From: an uncultured Schlesneria sp.
GTDB taxonomy: Bacteria > Planctomycetota > Planctomycetia > Planctomycetales > Planctomycetaceae
Reading direction: 5' to 3'
NCBI GenBank assembly: GCA_903871875.1
Contig: CAIQIR010000107.1
Location: 1-64,000, forward strand
Length of the DNA stretch: 64,000 nt
Part shown: one piece after another, positions 16,975 through 28,150 of the stretch
Layout of the letters: the number at the start of each line of letters is the position of its first letter
How positions within the stretch are numbered: the stretch's first letter is position 1
Made by a program: the position numbers and the translations under genes
Notes under the pieces: generated by a model
Databases searched by the model: none
Told to the model about the DNA's origin: nothing
What the model saw: only the letters and a program-made list of their open reading frames with translations

Positions 16975-19701
16975 ATGACGCCCACTCCCGAACGTACACC
17001 CACTCCCGCCATGCAGCGTTACCTGGAGGTGAAAGCCCAACACCCACACGCCATCGTGTTGTTTCGGATGGGTGACTTCTACGAGCTATTTTATGAAGAC
17101 GCCGTCACCGCGTCGAAAGCAGTCGGACTGACGCTGACCAGTCGCGACAAGGCATCAACGAATCCGATTCCGATGGCGGGATTTCCCTATCACCAATTGG
17201 ACGGGTACTTGCAGAAGCTGGTCCGCGCGGGCTTTCGAGCGGCCATCTGCGATCAGATGGAAGACCCGAAACTTGCCAAAGGCCCCGTCAAACGCGATGT
17301 CACTCGCGTGGTCACGCCCGGCACATTGACCGAGGATTCACTACTGGATCCTCGTGAAAGCAATTTTCTGGCCTGTGTCTTCCCAACGAAAGAGATTTGC
17401 GGTCTGGCCTGGCTGGAAGTGTCGACCGGACGGTTCCTGATGGCCGATCTGGCCGCGGACCATGTCGTGGACGAGATCGCACGCATCCGTCCGGCGGAAT
17501 GTCTGATCCCCGACAACACGCACGACCTGCCGCTCGTCCAGACATTGATGCAAACGTCCGGCATGCTCGTCAGCGATCGTCCGCCCTGGTCGTTTTCCAT
17601 CGACCAGTGCAAACGAACGTTACTCGATCAATTCCAGACGCGGACACTTTCCGGCTTTGATATTGATGAAGACACTCCCGGCGTCACGGCCGCCGGAGCC
17701 TTGTTCGAATACGTTCGTGAAACGCAGAAAAGTGGTTTGGGGCATATTACGCGGTTGGAACCCTACCGCCGCGGAACCAGCCTGCTGATCGATGAAGCCA
17801 CGCGGCGCAGTCTGGAGCTGACTCGAACCTTGCGCGAAGGACAACGTGAAGGCAGCCTGTTGGCTGTCATTGACGAGACGGTGACGCCGATGGGCGCGCG
17901 ACTGCTGGGCGAATGGCTGTCGAATCCGCTGACCGACCCCGCACGGATCAATCTGCGACTGGACGCGGTGGAAGAATTGACCACCGATGCCGTGTTCTGT
18001 CGAGATCTGCGAGAACAGCTTCAAGAGGCATATGACCTGCAACGGTTGACCGCACGCGTCGCCACGGGACGATGTTCGCCCCGCGATTTGTCGTGTCTGG
18101 CTCGAACGCTAGCATTGTTACCCAAGCTGAAGGCGAAGTTATCGGGACGAACCGCGCGGCGACTGGTGGAACTCGAAGGACGACTGGACCTTTGTCCTGA
18201 AATTCGGTCTGACATTGAAACGGCACTCGTGGATGAGCCCCCGATGCTGATCAGCGACGGCGGCATGATCCGTGAAGGGCATCACGCGCAATTGGACGAA
18301 TGGCGCGATTTGGCTCGCGGCGGAAAAGACTGGATCACCCGTTATCAGGCCGAAGAGATCGAGCGGACGGGAATCCCGAATCTGAAAGTCGGATTCAACA
18401 AAGTCTTTGGCTACTACTTGGAATGTACCGCAGCCCAAGCGGAAAAGGTTCCCGCTAACTATCTGCGCAAGCAAACCTTGAAGAACTACGAACGCTTCAT
18501 CACACCGCAGCTGAAAGAATACGAAGAGAAGGTCTTGCGAGCGGAAGGTCAAGCGGTGCAACTGGAGCAGGAATTGTTCAGTGCGCTGCGCGAACGCGTC
18601 GCCCTGCAATCTGCTCGCTTGCGTGAGATTGCCGAAGTGCTGGCCGAGATCGACACTCTCGCCGGACTGGCCACCCTGGCGGTACGAGCGGGCTATTGCC
18701 GCCCCAAAATCACCATGGAACCAGTGCTGGATATCCGGGAGGGACGACATCCCGTGCTGGATCGGCTCAAGCCCAGCGGTGAATTTGTACCGAATGATGT
18801 TCGGATGGGCAAATCGAAAGTGTCGCCAGGTGAGGCTCGTTCTGCGACGAAAGAGTCGGACACCGCTGCGCTGAACTCGGCGGGCAGCGATGCGAAATCG
18901 GCGGCAACCAACTTGATCGCGGATGCCCCTAGCGGACTGATGCAACTCATTACGGGCCCGAATATGGCCGGTAAGAGTACTTATATTCGCCAAGCGGCCT
19001 TGATCACGATCATGGCACAGATGGGTTCGTTCGTGCCGGCCCGCGCGGCATGGATCGGGATTGCCGATCGAGTCTTCGCACGGGTGGGTGCCAGCGATGA
19101 ACTGGGCAAAGGCCAAAGTACATTCATGGTCGAGATGACCGAAACGGCCCGCATTCTGAATGCGGCGACCAAACAGAGCCTGGTCATCCTGGACGAAATC
19201 GGTCGCGGCACCAGCACCTATGATGGAATTTCTCTCGCTTGGGCGATCACCGAATACCTGCACGATGTGACAGGTTGTCGAACGATGTTCGCGACGCACT
19301 ACCACGAACTGACGCAACTCACGCAGTCGCTCAAAGAATGCGTCAACTGGAATGTGGCCGTCCGCGAAGATGCCGACGACGTCATTTTTTTGCACAAGAT
19401 TGTGCCCGGTTCGGCGGACAAGAGCTACGGCATTCATGTGGCGCAACTGGCGGGTGTGCCGCGTCCGGTACTCGATCGCGCGAAGGTCATTCTGCAGACT
19501 TTGGAAAACGATCACGTCGACGAATCAGGAAAAACCAAGGTTCCCGCTCGCCGAACCCAAAAAAAACGCGAACTTCAACTGGCCTTGTTTGCCGAGGAAG
19601 AACATCCGCTGATCGACGAATTGCGGCAATTGAATGTCAATGAGATGACGCCCCTGGCCGCCTTACAAGAACTTCATCGTTTGCGGCAGCAAATAAAATA
19701 G
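16975..19701 (+). CDS. mutS: DNA mismatch repair protein MutS
   Basis: 908 residues, slightly longer than most MutS1 proteins. Binds mismatched DNA as a dimer and starts repair with MutL. Seen: the N-terminal mismatch-recognition domain with the Phe-x-Glu motif in FYELFYEDA, connector and lever domains, and the C-terminal ATPase with Walker [10 protein letters not shown] at residues 661-669, Walker [16 protein letters not shown] and the signature ATHYHEL. Between VPND (about 606) and the ATPase core (about 650) is a roughly 40-residue Ser/Ala/Lys-rich insertion absent from ordinary MutS. No clear ribosome-binding site precedes ATG 16975. A mutL was not seen nearby. Confidence 0.97.
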   Translation: MTPTPERTPTPAMQRYLEVKAQHPHAIVLFRMGDFYELFYEDAVTASKAVGLTLTSRDKASTNPIPMAGFPYHQLDGYLQKLVRAGFRAAICDQMEDPKLAKGPVKRDVTRVVTPGTLTEDSLLDPRESNFLACVFPTKEICGLAWLEVSTGRFLMADLAADHVVDEIARIRPAECLIPDNTHDLPLVQTLMQTSGMLVSDRPPWSFSIDQCKRTLLDQFQTRTLSGFDIDEDTPGVTAAGALFEYVRETQKSGLGHITRLEPYRRGTSLLIDEATRRSLELTRTLREGQREGSLLAVIDETVTPMGARLLGEWLSNPLTDPARINLRLDAVEELTTDAVFCRDLREQLQEAYDLQRLTARVATGRCSPRDLSCLARTLALLPKLKAKLSGRTARRLVELEGRLDLCPEIRSDIETALVDEPPMLISDGGMIREGHHAQLDEWRDLARGGKDWITRYQAEEIERTGIPNLKVGFNKVFGYYLECTAAQAEKVPANYLRKQTLKNYERFITPQLKEYEEKVLRAEGQAVQLEQELFSALRERVALQSARLREIAEVLAEIDTLAGLATLAVRAGYCRPKITMEPVLDIREGRHPVLDRLKPSGEFVPNDVRMGKSKVSPGEARSATKESDTAALNSAGSDAKSAATNLIADAPSGLMQLITGPNMAGKSTYIRQAALITIMAQMGSFVPARAAWIGIADRVFARVGASDELGKGQSTFMVEMTETARILNAATKQSLVILDEIGRGTSTYDGISLAWAITEYLHDVTGCRTMFATHYHELTQLTQSLKECVNWNVAVREDADDVIFLHKIVPGSADKSYGIHVAQLAGVPRPVLDRAKVILQTLENDHVDESGKTKVPARRTQKKRELQLALFAEEEHPLIDELRQLNVNEMTPLAALQELHRLRQQIK

Positions 19702-19727
19702 CTCGGGGAAACTCGATTTTTCCCGAG
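19702..19727 (+). terminator. Hairpin just after mutS
   Basis: CTCGGGGAA (19702-19710) can pair with TTCCCGAG (19720-19727), with one bulged G; it starts directly after the stop codon. No long T run follows, so efficiency is uncertain. A second short hairpin, TTTTGCGG/CCGCAAAA, lies at 19744-19762. The rest of 19702-20054 holds nothing else I can support except, presumably, the rho promoter. Confidence 0.45.
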
Positions 19728-20054
19728 AAATCCCACATCCCTTTTTTGCGGAATCCGCAAAAGTCTGAATTTCACAGTTGCATTCTGTCTCGGAAATTGC
19801 CAAAACAATTCTACTGCTAAAGAGTACCCTCCTTGTTAAACTTCTGTTGAACTCCAATCTCAATTAATGTGCCTGATCCTTTCAGCCCTGACAGGGTGTG
19901 CGAAGAGAAATTCAGAACGTCCGCTCCGCATCAGCTTTCTGGGCTTGCCCCGCAAGACAAAACGTCACAAATTACTGTGATCGTATCGCGATTGTCGAAA
20001 CGGTTCCGTAACCGACATCGTGATTGACCGAATCCCATCCCGATTCCTCTATTC

Positions 20055-21602
20055 ATGCCCACCCAAAACAATATGAACATGAAGCCTCGCCCGTCATATC
20101 CTCGAACGACACCCGCTGCCGCTCCATCGCCCTCAGACTGGGACACCCCGGAAGAGGCCCCCTTGTCGGCCTCGATGGGCCGCGAAGCACCGATCAGCCG
20201 CGAAGCGAATACTCGTGAATCGAACGTATCACGCGAAGCACCTCCGGTCGCGAAATCATTCGTGGACGTGGAAGAAGATGACGATTCCGTCCACTTCGTC
20301 GCGGACGAACGGTACGAGGAAATCAAACGTGGTGGGACGGACATCCATATCGCCGAGCTGCAACGGCTGACGATGAAGGATCTGATCGTTCTCGCTAAGC
20401 AAGAGAACATCACCGAATACACCGGTCTGAAAAAGCAGGACCTGATCTTCAAAATCCTCAAAGAGAGGACGAAGATGAATGGCCTGATGTTCGGCGAAGG
20501 GACGCTCGAAATCCTGCAGGACGGGTTCGGGTTTCTGCGAGCCGCCGATTACCACTATCTGCCGTGCCCGGACGATATCTACGTATCCCCCAGTCAGATT
20601 CGCCGGTTCGGTCTGCGTAACGGTGCGATGGTCGCCGGCCAGATTCGTCCTCCCAAGGAAAATGAACGGTACTTCGCTCTGTTGCGCGTGGAAGCCATCA
20701 ACAGCGAAGACCCGAATCTGCTGACGGAAAAGGTCTTCTTCGACGACCTGACGCCACTGCATCCGACACGACGACTGAAGTTGTGCAGCGATCCCAATGA
20801 ATTGAGCACCCGTGTGGTCGATATGGTCGCTCCCATCGGCATGGGACAGCGCGGGTTGATCGTGTCACCGCCGAAAGCGGGCAAGACGATCCTGTTGCAA
20901 AAGCTGGCCAAGGCCGTATTGGCCGCCGATCCCGAAGTTTACGTGATCGTGTTGCTGATCGATGAGCGACCCGAAGAAGTCACGGATATGGAGCGGCAAG
21001 TCAAAGGCAAGAACTGCGAAGTCATCAGCAGTACGTTCGATGAACCGCCGAGCCGACATATTCAGGTTTCGGAAATGGTCATCGAAAAGGCCAAGCGTAT
21101 GGTCGAATACGGCCAGCACGTGGTCATTTTCCTCGACTCAATTACGCGGCTGGCCCGTGCCTGGAATACCGAATGCCCGCATTCGGGTAAAATTCTGACC
21201 GGTGGTGTCGACGCGAACGCGCTGCAGCATCCGAAGCGATTTTTCGGAGCGGCCCGTAACGTCGAAGAAGGCGGCAGCTTGACGATCGTGGCGACGGCGC
21301 TGGTCGACACCGGCAGCAAGATGGACGACGTGATCTTTGAAGAATTCAAAGGCACCGGTAACACCGAATTGCACCTCGACCGCCGCATGGTGGAAAAGCG
21401 AGTCTGGCCCGCAATCGACGTCAACAAGTCCGGTACCCGTCGTGAAGAACTGCTGTTGTCGGAAGAAGAACTTCGCCGAGTCTGGTTGTTGCGACGAGTT
21501 CTAAACGACATGAATCCGGTGGAAGCCATGGAGCTGCTGGTCAGCCGCATGCGACGCACCAAATCCAATGATGAATTCCTGATGACCATGAACCTCAGCT
21601 GA
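20055..21602 (+). CDS. rho: Transcription termination factor Rho
   Basis: 515 residues; E. coli Rho has about 419, and the difference is an N-terminal extension. Hexameric RNA helicase that ends transcription at Rho-dependent sites. After about 70 residues of Pro/Ser/Arg/Glu-rich, probably disordered sequence comes an acidic stretch, then the Rho N-terminal helix domain ([15 protein letters not shown]), the cold-shock-type RNA-binding domain ([10 protein letters not shown]) and the RecA-like core with Walker A SPPKAGKT (residues 271-278) and Walker [14 protein letters not shown]. The primary RNA-binding and catalytic parts look intact. It is followed by ribH after 106 bases. Confidence 0.97.
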   Translation: MPTQNNMNMKPRPSYPRTTPAAAPSPSDWDTPEEAPLSASMGREAPISREANTRESNVSREAPPVAKSFVDVEEDDDSVHFVADERYEEIKRGGTDIHIAELQRLTMKDLIVLAKQENITEYTGLKKQDLIFKILKERTKMNGLMFGEGTLEILQDGFGFLRAADYHYLPCPDDIYVSPSQIRRFGLRNGAMVAGQIRPPKENERYFALLRVEAINSEDPNLLTEKVFFDDLTPLHPTRRLKLCSDPNELSTRVVDMVAPIGMGQRGLIVSPPKAGKTILLQKLAKAVLAADPEVYVIVLLIDERPEEVTDMERQVKGKNCEVISSTFDEPPSRHIQVSEMVIEKAKRMVEYGQHVVIFLDSITRLARAWNTECPHSGKILTGGVDANALQHPKRFFGAARNVEEGGSLTIVATALVDTGSKMDDVIFEEFKGTGNTELHLDRRMVEKRVWPAIDVNKSGTRREELLLSEEELRRVWLLRRVLNDMNPVEAMELLVSRMRRTKSNDEFLMTMNLS

Positions 21603-21708
21603 CAGGCGACGTCCCACGGCTGAAATGCCGGATGCAATTTGTCCGATGCTGAAATCCGTCCTTCGACCTCGTGATCGCACCGGGGTCCTTATTGAGAAGT
21701 CTGTACTG

Positions 21709-22188
21709 ATGCCCAACGTTCTGGAAGGAACACTACTGGCCGGCAATGTCCGAGTCGCAATTGTCGTCTCGCGGTTCAATGACCTCGTGACCGAGCGGCT
21801 GCTGACAGGGGCCGTCGACACATTTCGTCGTCATGGTCTGGCCGATGACCGGATTACGATCGTGCGAGTCCCCGGTTCGTTCGAAATTCCGCTGCCAGCC
21901 AAACGGCTGGCCGAAAGCGGTAAATTCGCTGCCGTGGTCTGTCTGGGTGCGGTGATCCAGGGCGAAACATCGCATCACGAATACATCAATCATCCAATGG
22001 CCTCGGCGATCATGCAGGCATCGCTATCGAGTGGCATTCCCGTGACTTTTGGCGTTTTGACCTGCCATTCCATGGAACAAGCCCTGGATCGCGCCGGCGG
22101 TAAGGCGGGAAATAAGGGCATCGAAGCGTCACTGGCCGCGATCGAAATGATCAATCTTTTGAGCCAGATGAAATCGCTGGAACTCTGA
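21709..22188 (+). CDS. ribH: 6,7-dimethyl-8-ribityllumazine synthase
   Basis: 159 residues from ATG 21709, the usual RibH length; an in-frame ATG at 21646 and an earlier start at 21625 would add a tail without family resemblance. Condenses 5-amino-6-ribitylamino-uracil with dihydroxybutanone phosphate in riboflavin synthesis; the enzyme forms 60-mer shells or pentamers. Family segments seen: [34 protein letters not shown] (catalytic His) and PVTFGVLT. No FMN riboswitch was recognised upstream. The ribH-nusB order is common in bacteria. Confidence 0.95.
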   Translation: MPNVLEGTLLAGNVRVAIVVSRFNDLVTERLLTGAVDTFRRHGLADDRITIVRVPGSFEIPLPAKRLAESGKFAAVVCLGAVIQGETSHHEYINHPMASAIMQASLSSGIPVTFGVLTCHSMEQALDRAGGKAGNKGIEASLAAIEMINLLSQMKSLEL

Positions 22189-22253
22189 ACGCCGTCCCGC
22201 CGTCTCTTTGATCAATCGCCAAGAATTGATCACCACTTGACTGATCCACCCGT

Positions 22254-22259
22254 TATAAT
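22254..22259 (+). promoter_or_regulatory. Candidate -10 box upstream of nusB
   Basis: A perfect TATAAT sits 49 bases upstream of the nusB ATG. No good TTGACA lies 16-18 bases further up (TTGATC and TTGACT occur at poor spacing), so this is only a candidate. Confidence 0.3.
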
Positions 22260-22307
22260 CGGGCCGCGTCCTGCCGAAATTGGCTTTGCCCTCCACCGAG
22301 CACCTGA

Positions 22308-22778
22308 ATGTCACCCCGCCGCCATCAAGCCCGCGAAGTCGCGCTGCAAATGCTGTTTCAGAAAGATCTGAATCCAGATGTTTCTCCCGATATGATCCGT
22401 GAACAGATGCAAGAAATGCTCGGCAACAACGAGCAAATGTGCCGATTCGCCTGGAGCTTGTTTGCCGGTACGATCGAATCGCTGAAAGTCATCGATCAGA
22501 AAATCGAATCCGTCGCCGCGAATTGGACGGTCAGCCGCATGCCGCCGACCGATCGAAATGCGATTCGTCTGGGGGCGTTCGAGCTACTGTTCACCGATAC
22601 GCCTCATCCGGTTGTGATCGACGAAGCGTTGGAGCTGGCCAAAAGTTTTGGTTCGGCCCAATCAGCCTCCTTCGTCAACGGGATCCTCGACAAGCTGGTC
22701 CCGGCCGCCAGACGCTTGGCTCCACTGCCGAAGAGTAAGGGATCTGACGAAGACCTTCCCGCGGTCTCCGGCGAATAA
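22308..22778 (+). CDS. nusB: Transcription antitermination factor NusB
   Basis: 156 residues. RNA-binding subunit of the NusB-NusE complex acting at boxA during rRNA antitermination. All-helical family with the RRHQAREVALQMLFQ opening, an FAWSLFAGT helix, the WTVSRMPPTDRNAIRLGAFEL core and the PHPVVIDEALELAKSFG segment, followed by SFVNGILDKL. A 20-residue polar tail ends the protein. Separated from ribH by 119 bases. Confidence 0.95.
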   Translation: MSPRRHQAREVALQMLFQKDLNPDVSPDMIREQMQEMLGNNEQMCRFAWSLFAGTIESLKVIDQKIESVAANWTVSRMPPTDRNAIRLGAFELLFTDTPHPVVIDEALELAKSFGSAQSASFVNGILDKLVPAARRLAPLPKSKGSDEDLPAVSGE

Positions 22779-22882
22779 TTGCGGGCCGGCTTTCGAGTGA
22801 CTCGTCAGTGATGTGACTCTGATCGGCAGCCAGCACTGACCGACTGGTGACGAGTTGAACTTCTCTTAGAACGCGAAGAGGA

Positions 22883-22898
22883 CGGGCCGTACGGCCCG
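22883..22898. repeat. Perfect 16-base palindrome between nusB and the winged-helix gene
   Basis: CGGGCCGTACGGCCCG reads the same on both strands. It lies 105 bases after nusB and 137 bases before ATG 23035. It could be a protein-binding operator or part of an RNA hairpin; there is no T run behind it. Confidence 0.5.
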
Positions 22899-23034
22899 AT
22901 TCGTTGCATCGCACGGCGACGAATGTCCGTTTGGAAAACTCTTCATCGGCCGTCGATCTGAACCTGGTGCTTTGAGTTACGTGCTGAATTTCGTGTAAGA
23001 TTCGTCGCTGATCCCAGATCCGATGAGGCGACAC

Positions 23035-23376
23035 ATGAAAAAAGCGGCGGCCAAACGCGATGTGACGGTGGATGCTCTTGGAGCCCCACATGTCTGGACG
23101 TTTATGACAAATCACACGCATGTGTTGCTTTGTCTTTATCGACAATCCGATCAACGATTACGAGACGTCGCGGCGGACGTCGGGATTACTGAACGGATGG
23201 TGCAGCGCATCGTGTCCGAATTGGTGGCCGCTGGCTATCTCCAAATCACGAAGGAAGGCCGCTGCAATCGGTACACCGTGAAATCGTCGCTCCGACTTCG
23301 GCATCCATTGGAGTCTCATCACACAATTGGCGTACTACTGTCGCTACTAACGACGGAACGCGTGCGAAAAAAATAA
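23035..23376 (+). CDS. Small winged-helix DNA-binding protein
   Basis: 113 residues from ATG 23035, with GAGG six bases upstream; an in-frame ATG at 23023 lacks such a site. Residues about 20-85 form a winged helix of the MarR/ArsR type: TFMTNHTHVLLCLY, then the helix-turn-helix DVAADVGITERMVQRIVSEL, and a wing ending in GRCNRYTVK. It carries no obvious ligand or metal site. The gene downstream is a convergent copper-type ATPase, so it is not a divergent regulator of that gene. Its target is unknown; a 16-base palindrome upstream is a candidate for autoregulation. Confidence 0.75.
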   Translation: MKKAAAKRDVTVDALGAPHVWTFMTNHTHVLLCLYRQSDQRLRDVAADVGITERMVQRIVSELVAAGYLQITKEGRCNRYTVKSSLRLRHPLESHHTIGVLLSLLTTERVRKK

Positions 23377-23520
23377 TGCTCCAGGCGTTGGCATTTTTCT
23401 CTGCTGGAACGAGCAAACGATTCTGATGAACGCATGCTTGGCTGACTGGCGGAACGTCATGTCTGCGACATTTGACGACGACGCAAAAATGGACTCACTC
23501 GAAAAAGACAGGTTGTCGAG

Positions 23521-25902
23521 CTAAGAGATCGACGACTCCCCGTGATCATCGCGTCGGGAGGTCGTTCGCAAGCGAAGTGCGTTGGCGATGACAGACACGG
23601 AACTGAGACTCATCGCGGCTGCCGCGAACATGGGGCTGAGGCCGATCCCCCACAAGGGATACAGAACGCCCGCGGCTACAGGAATTCCGATCGCGTTGTA
23701 GGCAAACGCGAAAAACAGGTTCTGACGGATATTGGCCGAGATCCGGCGACTCAGTCGGATCGCTTTGGAAATCCCTCGTAGATCCGGCTGCACGAGAATC
23801 ACGCCGGCCGATTGTTTGGCGATATCGGTACCGGTTCCTAGCGAAATCCCAACAGTCGCCGCCGCCAATGCGGGTGCGTCATTGATTCCATCACCGGCCA
23901 TCGCGACACGATGGCCCTCTTGTTTCGATCGATCGATCATCGCCAGCTTGTCATGCGGCTTTAGTCCGGCGAGGGCGTCCGACGCGGCCATGCCCAGCTC
24001 AGTCGCCACTCGCTGTGCGGCCTCAGCATGATCACCCGTTAACATTCGGACACGAATCCCAAGTGCTTTCAAATCTCTCACGCCTTGCCGAGCGGTCTCG
24101 CGAATGGCGTCGGAGAAATCAATTTCGCCGATCATGCGTCCATCAACCAACACAACCGCCGATGTCATGGCGGACACTCGCTCACGTCGTGTCGAAAGCC
24201 CAGTCTGATCAGCGGTGCCAAACCCAACCGAGACATCATGCCCGTCGACTCGTCCACTGACTCCCGTTCCCGGAACCGAGGCAAAATTTGTGACCGGTTT
24301 CAGAGGCAGATTGGCCGCGTGAGCCGCTGCAACCACCGCACGTGCAAGGGGATGTTCGCCAAGCTGTTCTACTGCCGCAGCCGGCATCAAGACGTCGTCC
24401 ATGGTGAAGCCAGACGCAGGGATCACCGCGGTCACTGTCGGCTGTCCCACGGTCAGGGTTCCGGTCTTATCGACAAACAACGTATCGATGCGACCTAGAT
24501 CCTCAAGCGACTGTGCATCGCGGAACAGCACACCGTCACGCGCCGCCCGCCCCATGCCAACGGTGATCGCCATCGGTGTGGCCAAGCCCAGCGCACACGG
24601 ACAGGCAATGATCAACACAGCCACAGCATTGGTCAATGCATGATTCAGTCGCGGAGCCGGTCCTAAGGTCAGCCAGACGACAAACGTAAGAGCGGCCACG
24701 ACGACGACAGCGGGTGTAAACCAGCTGGCAACTTGATCGGCCAATTGTTGTACGGGCGCCCGGCTGCGCTGGGCTTTTGCGACCAAATCGACGATTTGTG
24801 ACAACATCGTCGACCGCCCGACCAGTTCGGCCCGCATCAGGAATGAACCGGTTTGGTTCATCGTTCCCCCCACGACCGCATCCCCGGTGTGCTTGGTCAC
24901 GGGCAGGGGTTCGCCGGTGAGCATCGATTCGTCAACCGTCGTCCACGCCACACGCGGGCTTTGCTCTCCGGCCAACTGTGCGGACGTGTCGATCGCATCG
25001 TTTCCCAGGACCTGGCCATCCACCGGTATCCGTTCACCGGGACGGACTCTCAACGTATTTCCTGCTGCGACCATCGATAGCGGAACATCCATTTCGTTGC
25101 CGTCCTGAACCAGATGAGCTTCCGGCGGCACAAGTTCCAATAGTTCTCGAATCGCCTGGCTCGTGCGACGGCGCGCGCCGTGCTCCAGAATTTGTCCGAG
25201 CAACACCAGCGTGGTAATCACGGCCGCGGATTCGAAGTAGAAGTCGTGTCCGTGCAGGGAACCTGTGAAGAGCATCCCGACGCTGAATCCAGTGGCGGCG
25301 CCCACCCCCAGCAGGATCAGCGTGAACATGTTCCAATGACGCGTGAAGAGTGACTTGGCACCGATGACCCAGAATGGCCATCCGCACCAGCCGACGACTG
25401 GTATCGCGAGCATGAGTTGCAGATACGCCGACACTGCATGACTGAAAACGCGATTGACGGGCAAACCGATCATCGGTCCCATCGCCAGCACGACCAGCGG
25501 CACCGAACAGACAATCGCGACCACAAATCGACGCCACAAATCCCGCAATCCTTCGTCCGAATCGGATTGAACCGCCGAGCTGAGATCAGGTTCAAGCGGC
25601 ATTCCGCAGATCGGGCAATTTGCCGGATGGTCGCTGAACACATCCGGGCACATCGGACAGAAATAGGTTGTTCCAGGCGGAGGCGGAGAAGCCGAAACAG
25701 ATGTCGGGGCTAGGAACTTGGTCCGACAATACTCTGAGCAGAAATACCAGAGTTTTCCGTCTTTCTCGCACGAGATCGCTGTTCGCGAGTCGACCGTCAT
25801 GCCGCAGATCGGATCAATGGCCTGACCTTTGACCGGCTCGTCTTTGAGCACGGTCAAACCCGGCACAGTGAAGACAGGGCGGGGCGGGGCGGGATTGTTC
25901 AT
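23521..25902 (-). CDS. Copper-type heavy-metal P1B ATPase with YHS and metal-binding N-terminus
   Basis: 793 residues. ATP-driven export of a soft metal, most likely Cu(I), across the inner membrane. The N-terminus lacks the usual GMTCxxC HMA domain; it has instead a YHS domain (about 30-63, with DPICGMTV and FCSEYC) and a short heavy-metal-binding segment (FCPMCP ... [10 protein letters not shown], about 81-105). Then eight expected membrane helices with CPC at residues 434-436, the phosphorylation motif DKTGTLT with Asp478, the HP motif in EHPLARAV, and [11 protein letters not shown]. The C-terminal helices end with [16 protein letters not shown], which carries the Met-x-x-Ser-Ser elements of Cu(I) ATPases. 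It converges on the winged-helix gene. Confidence 0.93.
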   Translation of the reverse strand: MNNPAPPRPVFTVPGLTVLKDEPVKGQAIDPICGMTVDSRTAISCEKDGKLWYFCSEYCRTKFLAPTSVSASPPPPGTTYFCPMCPDVFSDHPANCPICGMPLEPDLSSAVQSDSDEGLRDLWRRFVVAIVCSVPLVVLAMGPMIGLPVNRVFSHAVSAYLQLMLAIPVVGWCGWPFWVIGAKSLFTRHWNMFTLILLGVGAATGFSVGMLFTGSLHGHDFYFESAAVITTLVLLGQILEHGARRRTSQAIRELLELVPPEAHLVQDGNEMDVPLSMVAAGNTLRVRPGERIPVDGQVLGNDAIDTSAQLAGEQSPRVAWTTVDESMLTGEPLPVTKHTGDAVVGGTMNQTGSFLMRAELVGRSTMLSQIVDLVAKAQRSRAPVQQLADQVASWFTPAVVVVAALTFVVWLTLGPAPRLNHALTNAVAVLIIACPCALGLATPMAITVGMGRAARDGVLFRDAQSLEDLGRIDTLFVDKTGTLTVGQPTVTAVIPASGFTMDDVLMPAAAVEQLGEHPLARAVVAAAHAANLPLKPVTNFASVPGTGVSGRVDGHDVSVGFGTADQTGLSTRRERVSAMTSAVVLVDGRMIGEIDFSDAIRETARQGVRDLKALGIRVRMLTGDHAEAAQRVATELGMAASDALAGLKPHDKLAMIDRSKQEGHRVAMAGDGINDAPALAAATVGISLGTGTDIAKQSAGVILVQPDLRGISKAIRLSRRISANIRQNLFFAFAYNAIGIPVAAGVLYPLWGIGLSPMFAAAAMSLSSVSVIANALRLRTTSRRDDHGESSIS

Positions 25903-26078
25903 GCTCGCACGATTATTTCTGCTGGAGTGATCGCCGGCCTATCGGGGTGCCCTATTCTGCACGACACCCACTAGAATTACCGCCGGTGAATAGTACCCAG
26001 AAACTAACTGACATGCTGCGGCGACAGCGGAATGATTGACGTGCGAAGATCTTTCAAGAGATCCTCCAAAAACGACAA

Positions 26079-26513
26079 CTAGCCTGCCCGACTCACTGCC
26101 AACTGTTCCCACAGTGGTGGCCCCAGAATCAGGAGCCCGATCACCAATGCCGTCAGGCTGAGGATCAGCACGGCTCCGGCCGACACATCTTTGGCGATTT
26201 TCGCTTGCTCGTGCCATTCGGGAGAAAGCAGGTCCACGATCGCTTCGACGGTGGTGTTGATCGTTTCGCCCGCCAGGACCGCCCCGATTGTCAGCACCAG
26301 AAGACTCAGGTGTAAGAACTCCAGTCCCAGCCAAATCGCCAACCCGATCGTGACGACACCGACCACAATATGGATTTTAGCATTCCGCTGGGTGCGGATC
26401 GTGTGGCACAACCCGTTCCACGCATGAATGACACTTTGCCAGAAACTCGGCTGCTTCACAGTAGGTGTTCGTCTTGTTTCGAGTAATACCGAGTCCTTGT
26501 TTGTGGTTGTCAT
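26079..26513 (-). CDS. dgkA: Diacylglycerol kinase / undecaprenol kinase family protein
   Basis: 144 residues from ATG 26513; longer in-frame extensions lack resemblance. Integral membrane lipid kinase, recycling diacylglycerol or undecaprenol by ATP-dependent phosphorylation. Seen: an N-terminal amphipathic part (SVIHAWNGLCHTIRTQRNAKIH), three membrane helices, and the family signature AGETINTTVEAIVDLL followed by HEQAKIAKDVSAGAVL, which supplies the active-site Glu and Asn and the conserved Lys-Asp. Which lipid it uses cannot be decided. It lies 176 bases upstream of the copper ATPase on the same strand. Confidence 0.9.
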   Translation of the reverse strand: MTTTNKDSVLLETRRTPTVKQPSFWQSVIHAWNGLCHTIRTQRNAKIHIVVGVVTIGLAIWLGLEFLHLSLLVLTIGAVLAGETINTTVEAIVDLLSPEWHEQAKIAKDVSAGAVLILSLTALVIGLLILGPPLWEQLAVSRAG

Positions 26514-26730
26514 TCTCAGTATCAAACGTCTAGTCCGCAAGCGACTTAGGCGATCCGGCAAATCATTTTGACGAACCCCGTCAACGGCCCCTACGAGCGA
26601 TTCACTGCTCGAACGCCCAGGTTTCGGCTGCCGGAATTCGCGTCCAGTGGCCGAATTCTTTGTCACAGACTACGATGCCCATCGGACAGATTTTCTCTTT
26701 TGACACACGAACTTGCCCTGCACAATCACT

Positions 26731-27897
26731 ATGACTCACGATACGCTGAAACAGATTGAACAAAAGGTTTACGCCGGCGAACGAATCACTTTCGACGAGG
26801 GTCTGTACCTCGACGAACAAGCGGATCTCCTCACGCTGGGACGGCTGGCGAATCACGTTCGCGAGCGAAAGAACGGCAACTTCGCTTACTACAACACGAA
26901 CGTTCATCTGAACCCCACCAATGTCTGCGTGTATCGATGTCGATTCTGCGCTTTTCGTGCCGATTTGAAGGCCGAAAAGGCCTATGTCTTCAGCGACGAC
27001 ATGTTGCGAGAACGGGTCCTCGAAGCGCGATCCAATGGGGCGACCGAGATTCATGTCGTCGGCGGCCTGCACCATCAAAAAAAATTTGACTGGTACCTGA
27101 ACATCGTTCGCGTGCTGCACGAAACCTGCCCGGAAATTCATATCAAGGCCTGGACGGCCGTCGAAATTGGCTGGTTCAGTTTTATTACGAAACAATCGAT
27201 TGAATGGGTTCTGAAAGAAATGGTCGATGCCGGCTTAGGCAGCATGCCGGGCGGCGGGGCCGAAATCTTCCATCCCGATGTTCGCGATCAGCTGTGCGAA
27301 CACAAAGCCGACGCGAAAAACTGGATCACGATCCATCGTGCGGCTCATCAACACGGCCTGCGATCCAATGCGACCATGCTTTATGGGCATATTGAACAGG
27401 CCCAGCACCGAATTGACCATCTTTGTCAACTACGAGCCCTGCAGGACGAAACCGGGGGATTTCAAACATTTATTCCGCTGGCTTTTCACCCCGAAAACAC
27501 GGGACTGGACCAGATCGTCAAGCCGACCGGAGCGATGGACCTGCGGATGATCGCCTTGTCGCGAATCATGCTCGACAATTTTGACCACATCAAAGCCTAT
27601 TGGATCATGCTGGGCGAGCAGATCGCTCAAGTGGCGTTGGGCTTCGGCGCGGATGACATCGACGGAACCGTTGTTCACGAAATTATTTATCACGATGCCG
27701 GTGCCAAGACACCTGAAGGACTAAGCGTCGAGCACTTGCATCGTCTGATTCGCGAATCGGGCCGTGAACCGGTTGAACGAGACACGCTCTATCGCCGTGT
27801 GATCCGCGATGGAGCCCGTTGGACCGTCGGCGAACCGTTGATGTCCGGATCAACATCGACGAGACACGGTGAATTGCCGAAATCAGTGCCCGTCTGA
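26731..27897 (+). CDS. mqnE: Aminofutalosine synthase (futalosine menaquinone pathway)
   Basis: 388 residues from ATG 26731; a TTG at 26713 would add six. Radical SAM enzyme joining 3-(1-carboxyvinyloxy)benzoate to the adenosyl radical to give aminofutalosine, the second step of menaquinone synthesis by the futalosine route. The cluster motif is Cys66-x3-Cys70-x2-Cys73 (CVYRCRFC). The segments GLGSMPGGGAEIF, HPENTGLDQIVKPTG and LDNFDHIKAYWIMLG separate MqnE from CofH and MqnC. It stands alone here; no other mqn gene is in the window. Ends with a short Ser/Thr-rich tail. Confidence 0.92.
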   Translation: MTHDTLKQIEQKVYAGERITFDEGLYLDEQADLLTLGRLANHVRERKNGNFAYYNTNVHLNPTNVCVYRCRFCAFRADLKAEKAYVFSDDMLRERVLEARSNGATEIHVVGGLHHQKKFDWYLNIVRVLHETCPEIHIKAWTAVEIGWFSFITKQSIEWVLKEMVDAGLGSMPGGGAEIFHPDVRDQLCEHKADAKNWITIHRAAHQHGLRSNATMLYGHIEQAQHRIDHLCQLRALQDETGGFQTFIPLAFHPENTGLDQIVKPTGAMDLRMIALSRIMLDNFDHIKAYWIMLGEQIAQVALGFGADDIDGTVVHEIIYHDAGAKTPEGLSVEHLHRLIRESGREPVERDTLYRRVIRDGARWTVGEPLMSGSTSTRHGELPKSVPV

Positions 27898-28150
27898 GGA
27901 CGAAGGTCGAGGGAAAACCTTCTCCGGCCAGACCTTGAGTAATGGCCAGCGGGCCTCAAACAGTGTTTCTACATCGACGAACTCCCCTTTTCAGAGAATG
28001 CCAAATCTGTTAGAGAGTCGATCGTCCGTGCCGAAAACACGATCGGATGGTGTCCAATCTTCGGATTTGGCGCTGTTGTGTCTCGGCGGACCAATGGACC
28101 GCGGCGCGGCGGTTTCGAGGAGTGGGGGGCATTGGGGGAAGGGATTTCCC

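Noticed and set aside
18139-19515. Long minus-strand open frame across mutS
   Set aside because: It lies wholly within a well-defined MutS and has no motif or start signal; it mirrors the codon bias of mutS.
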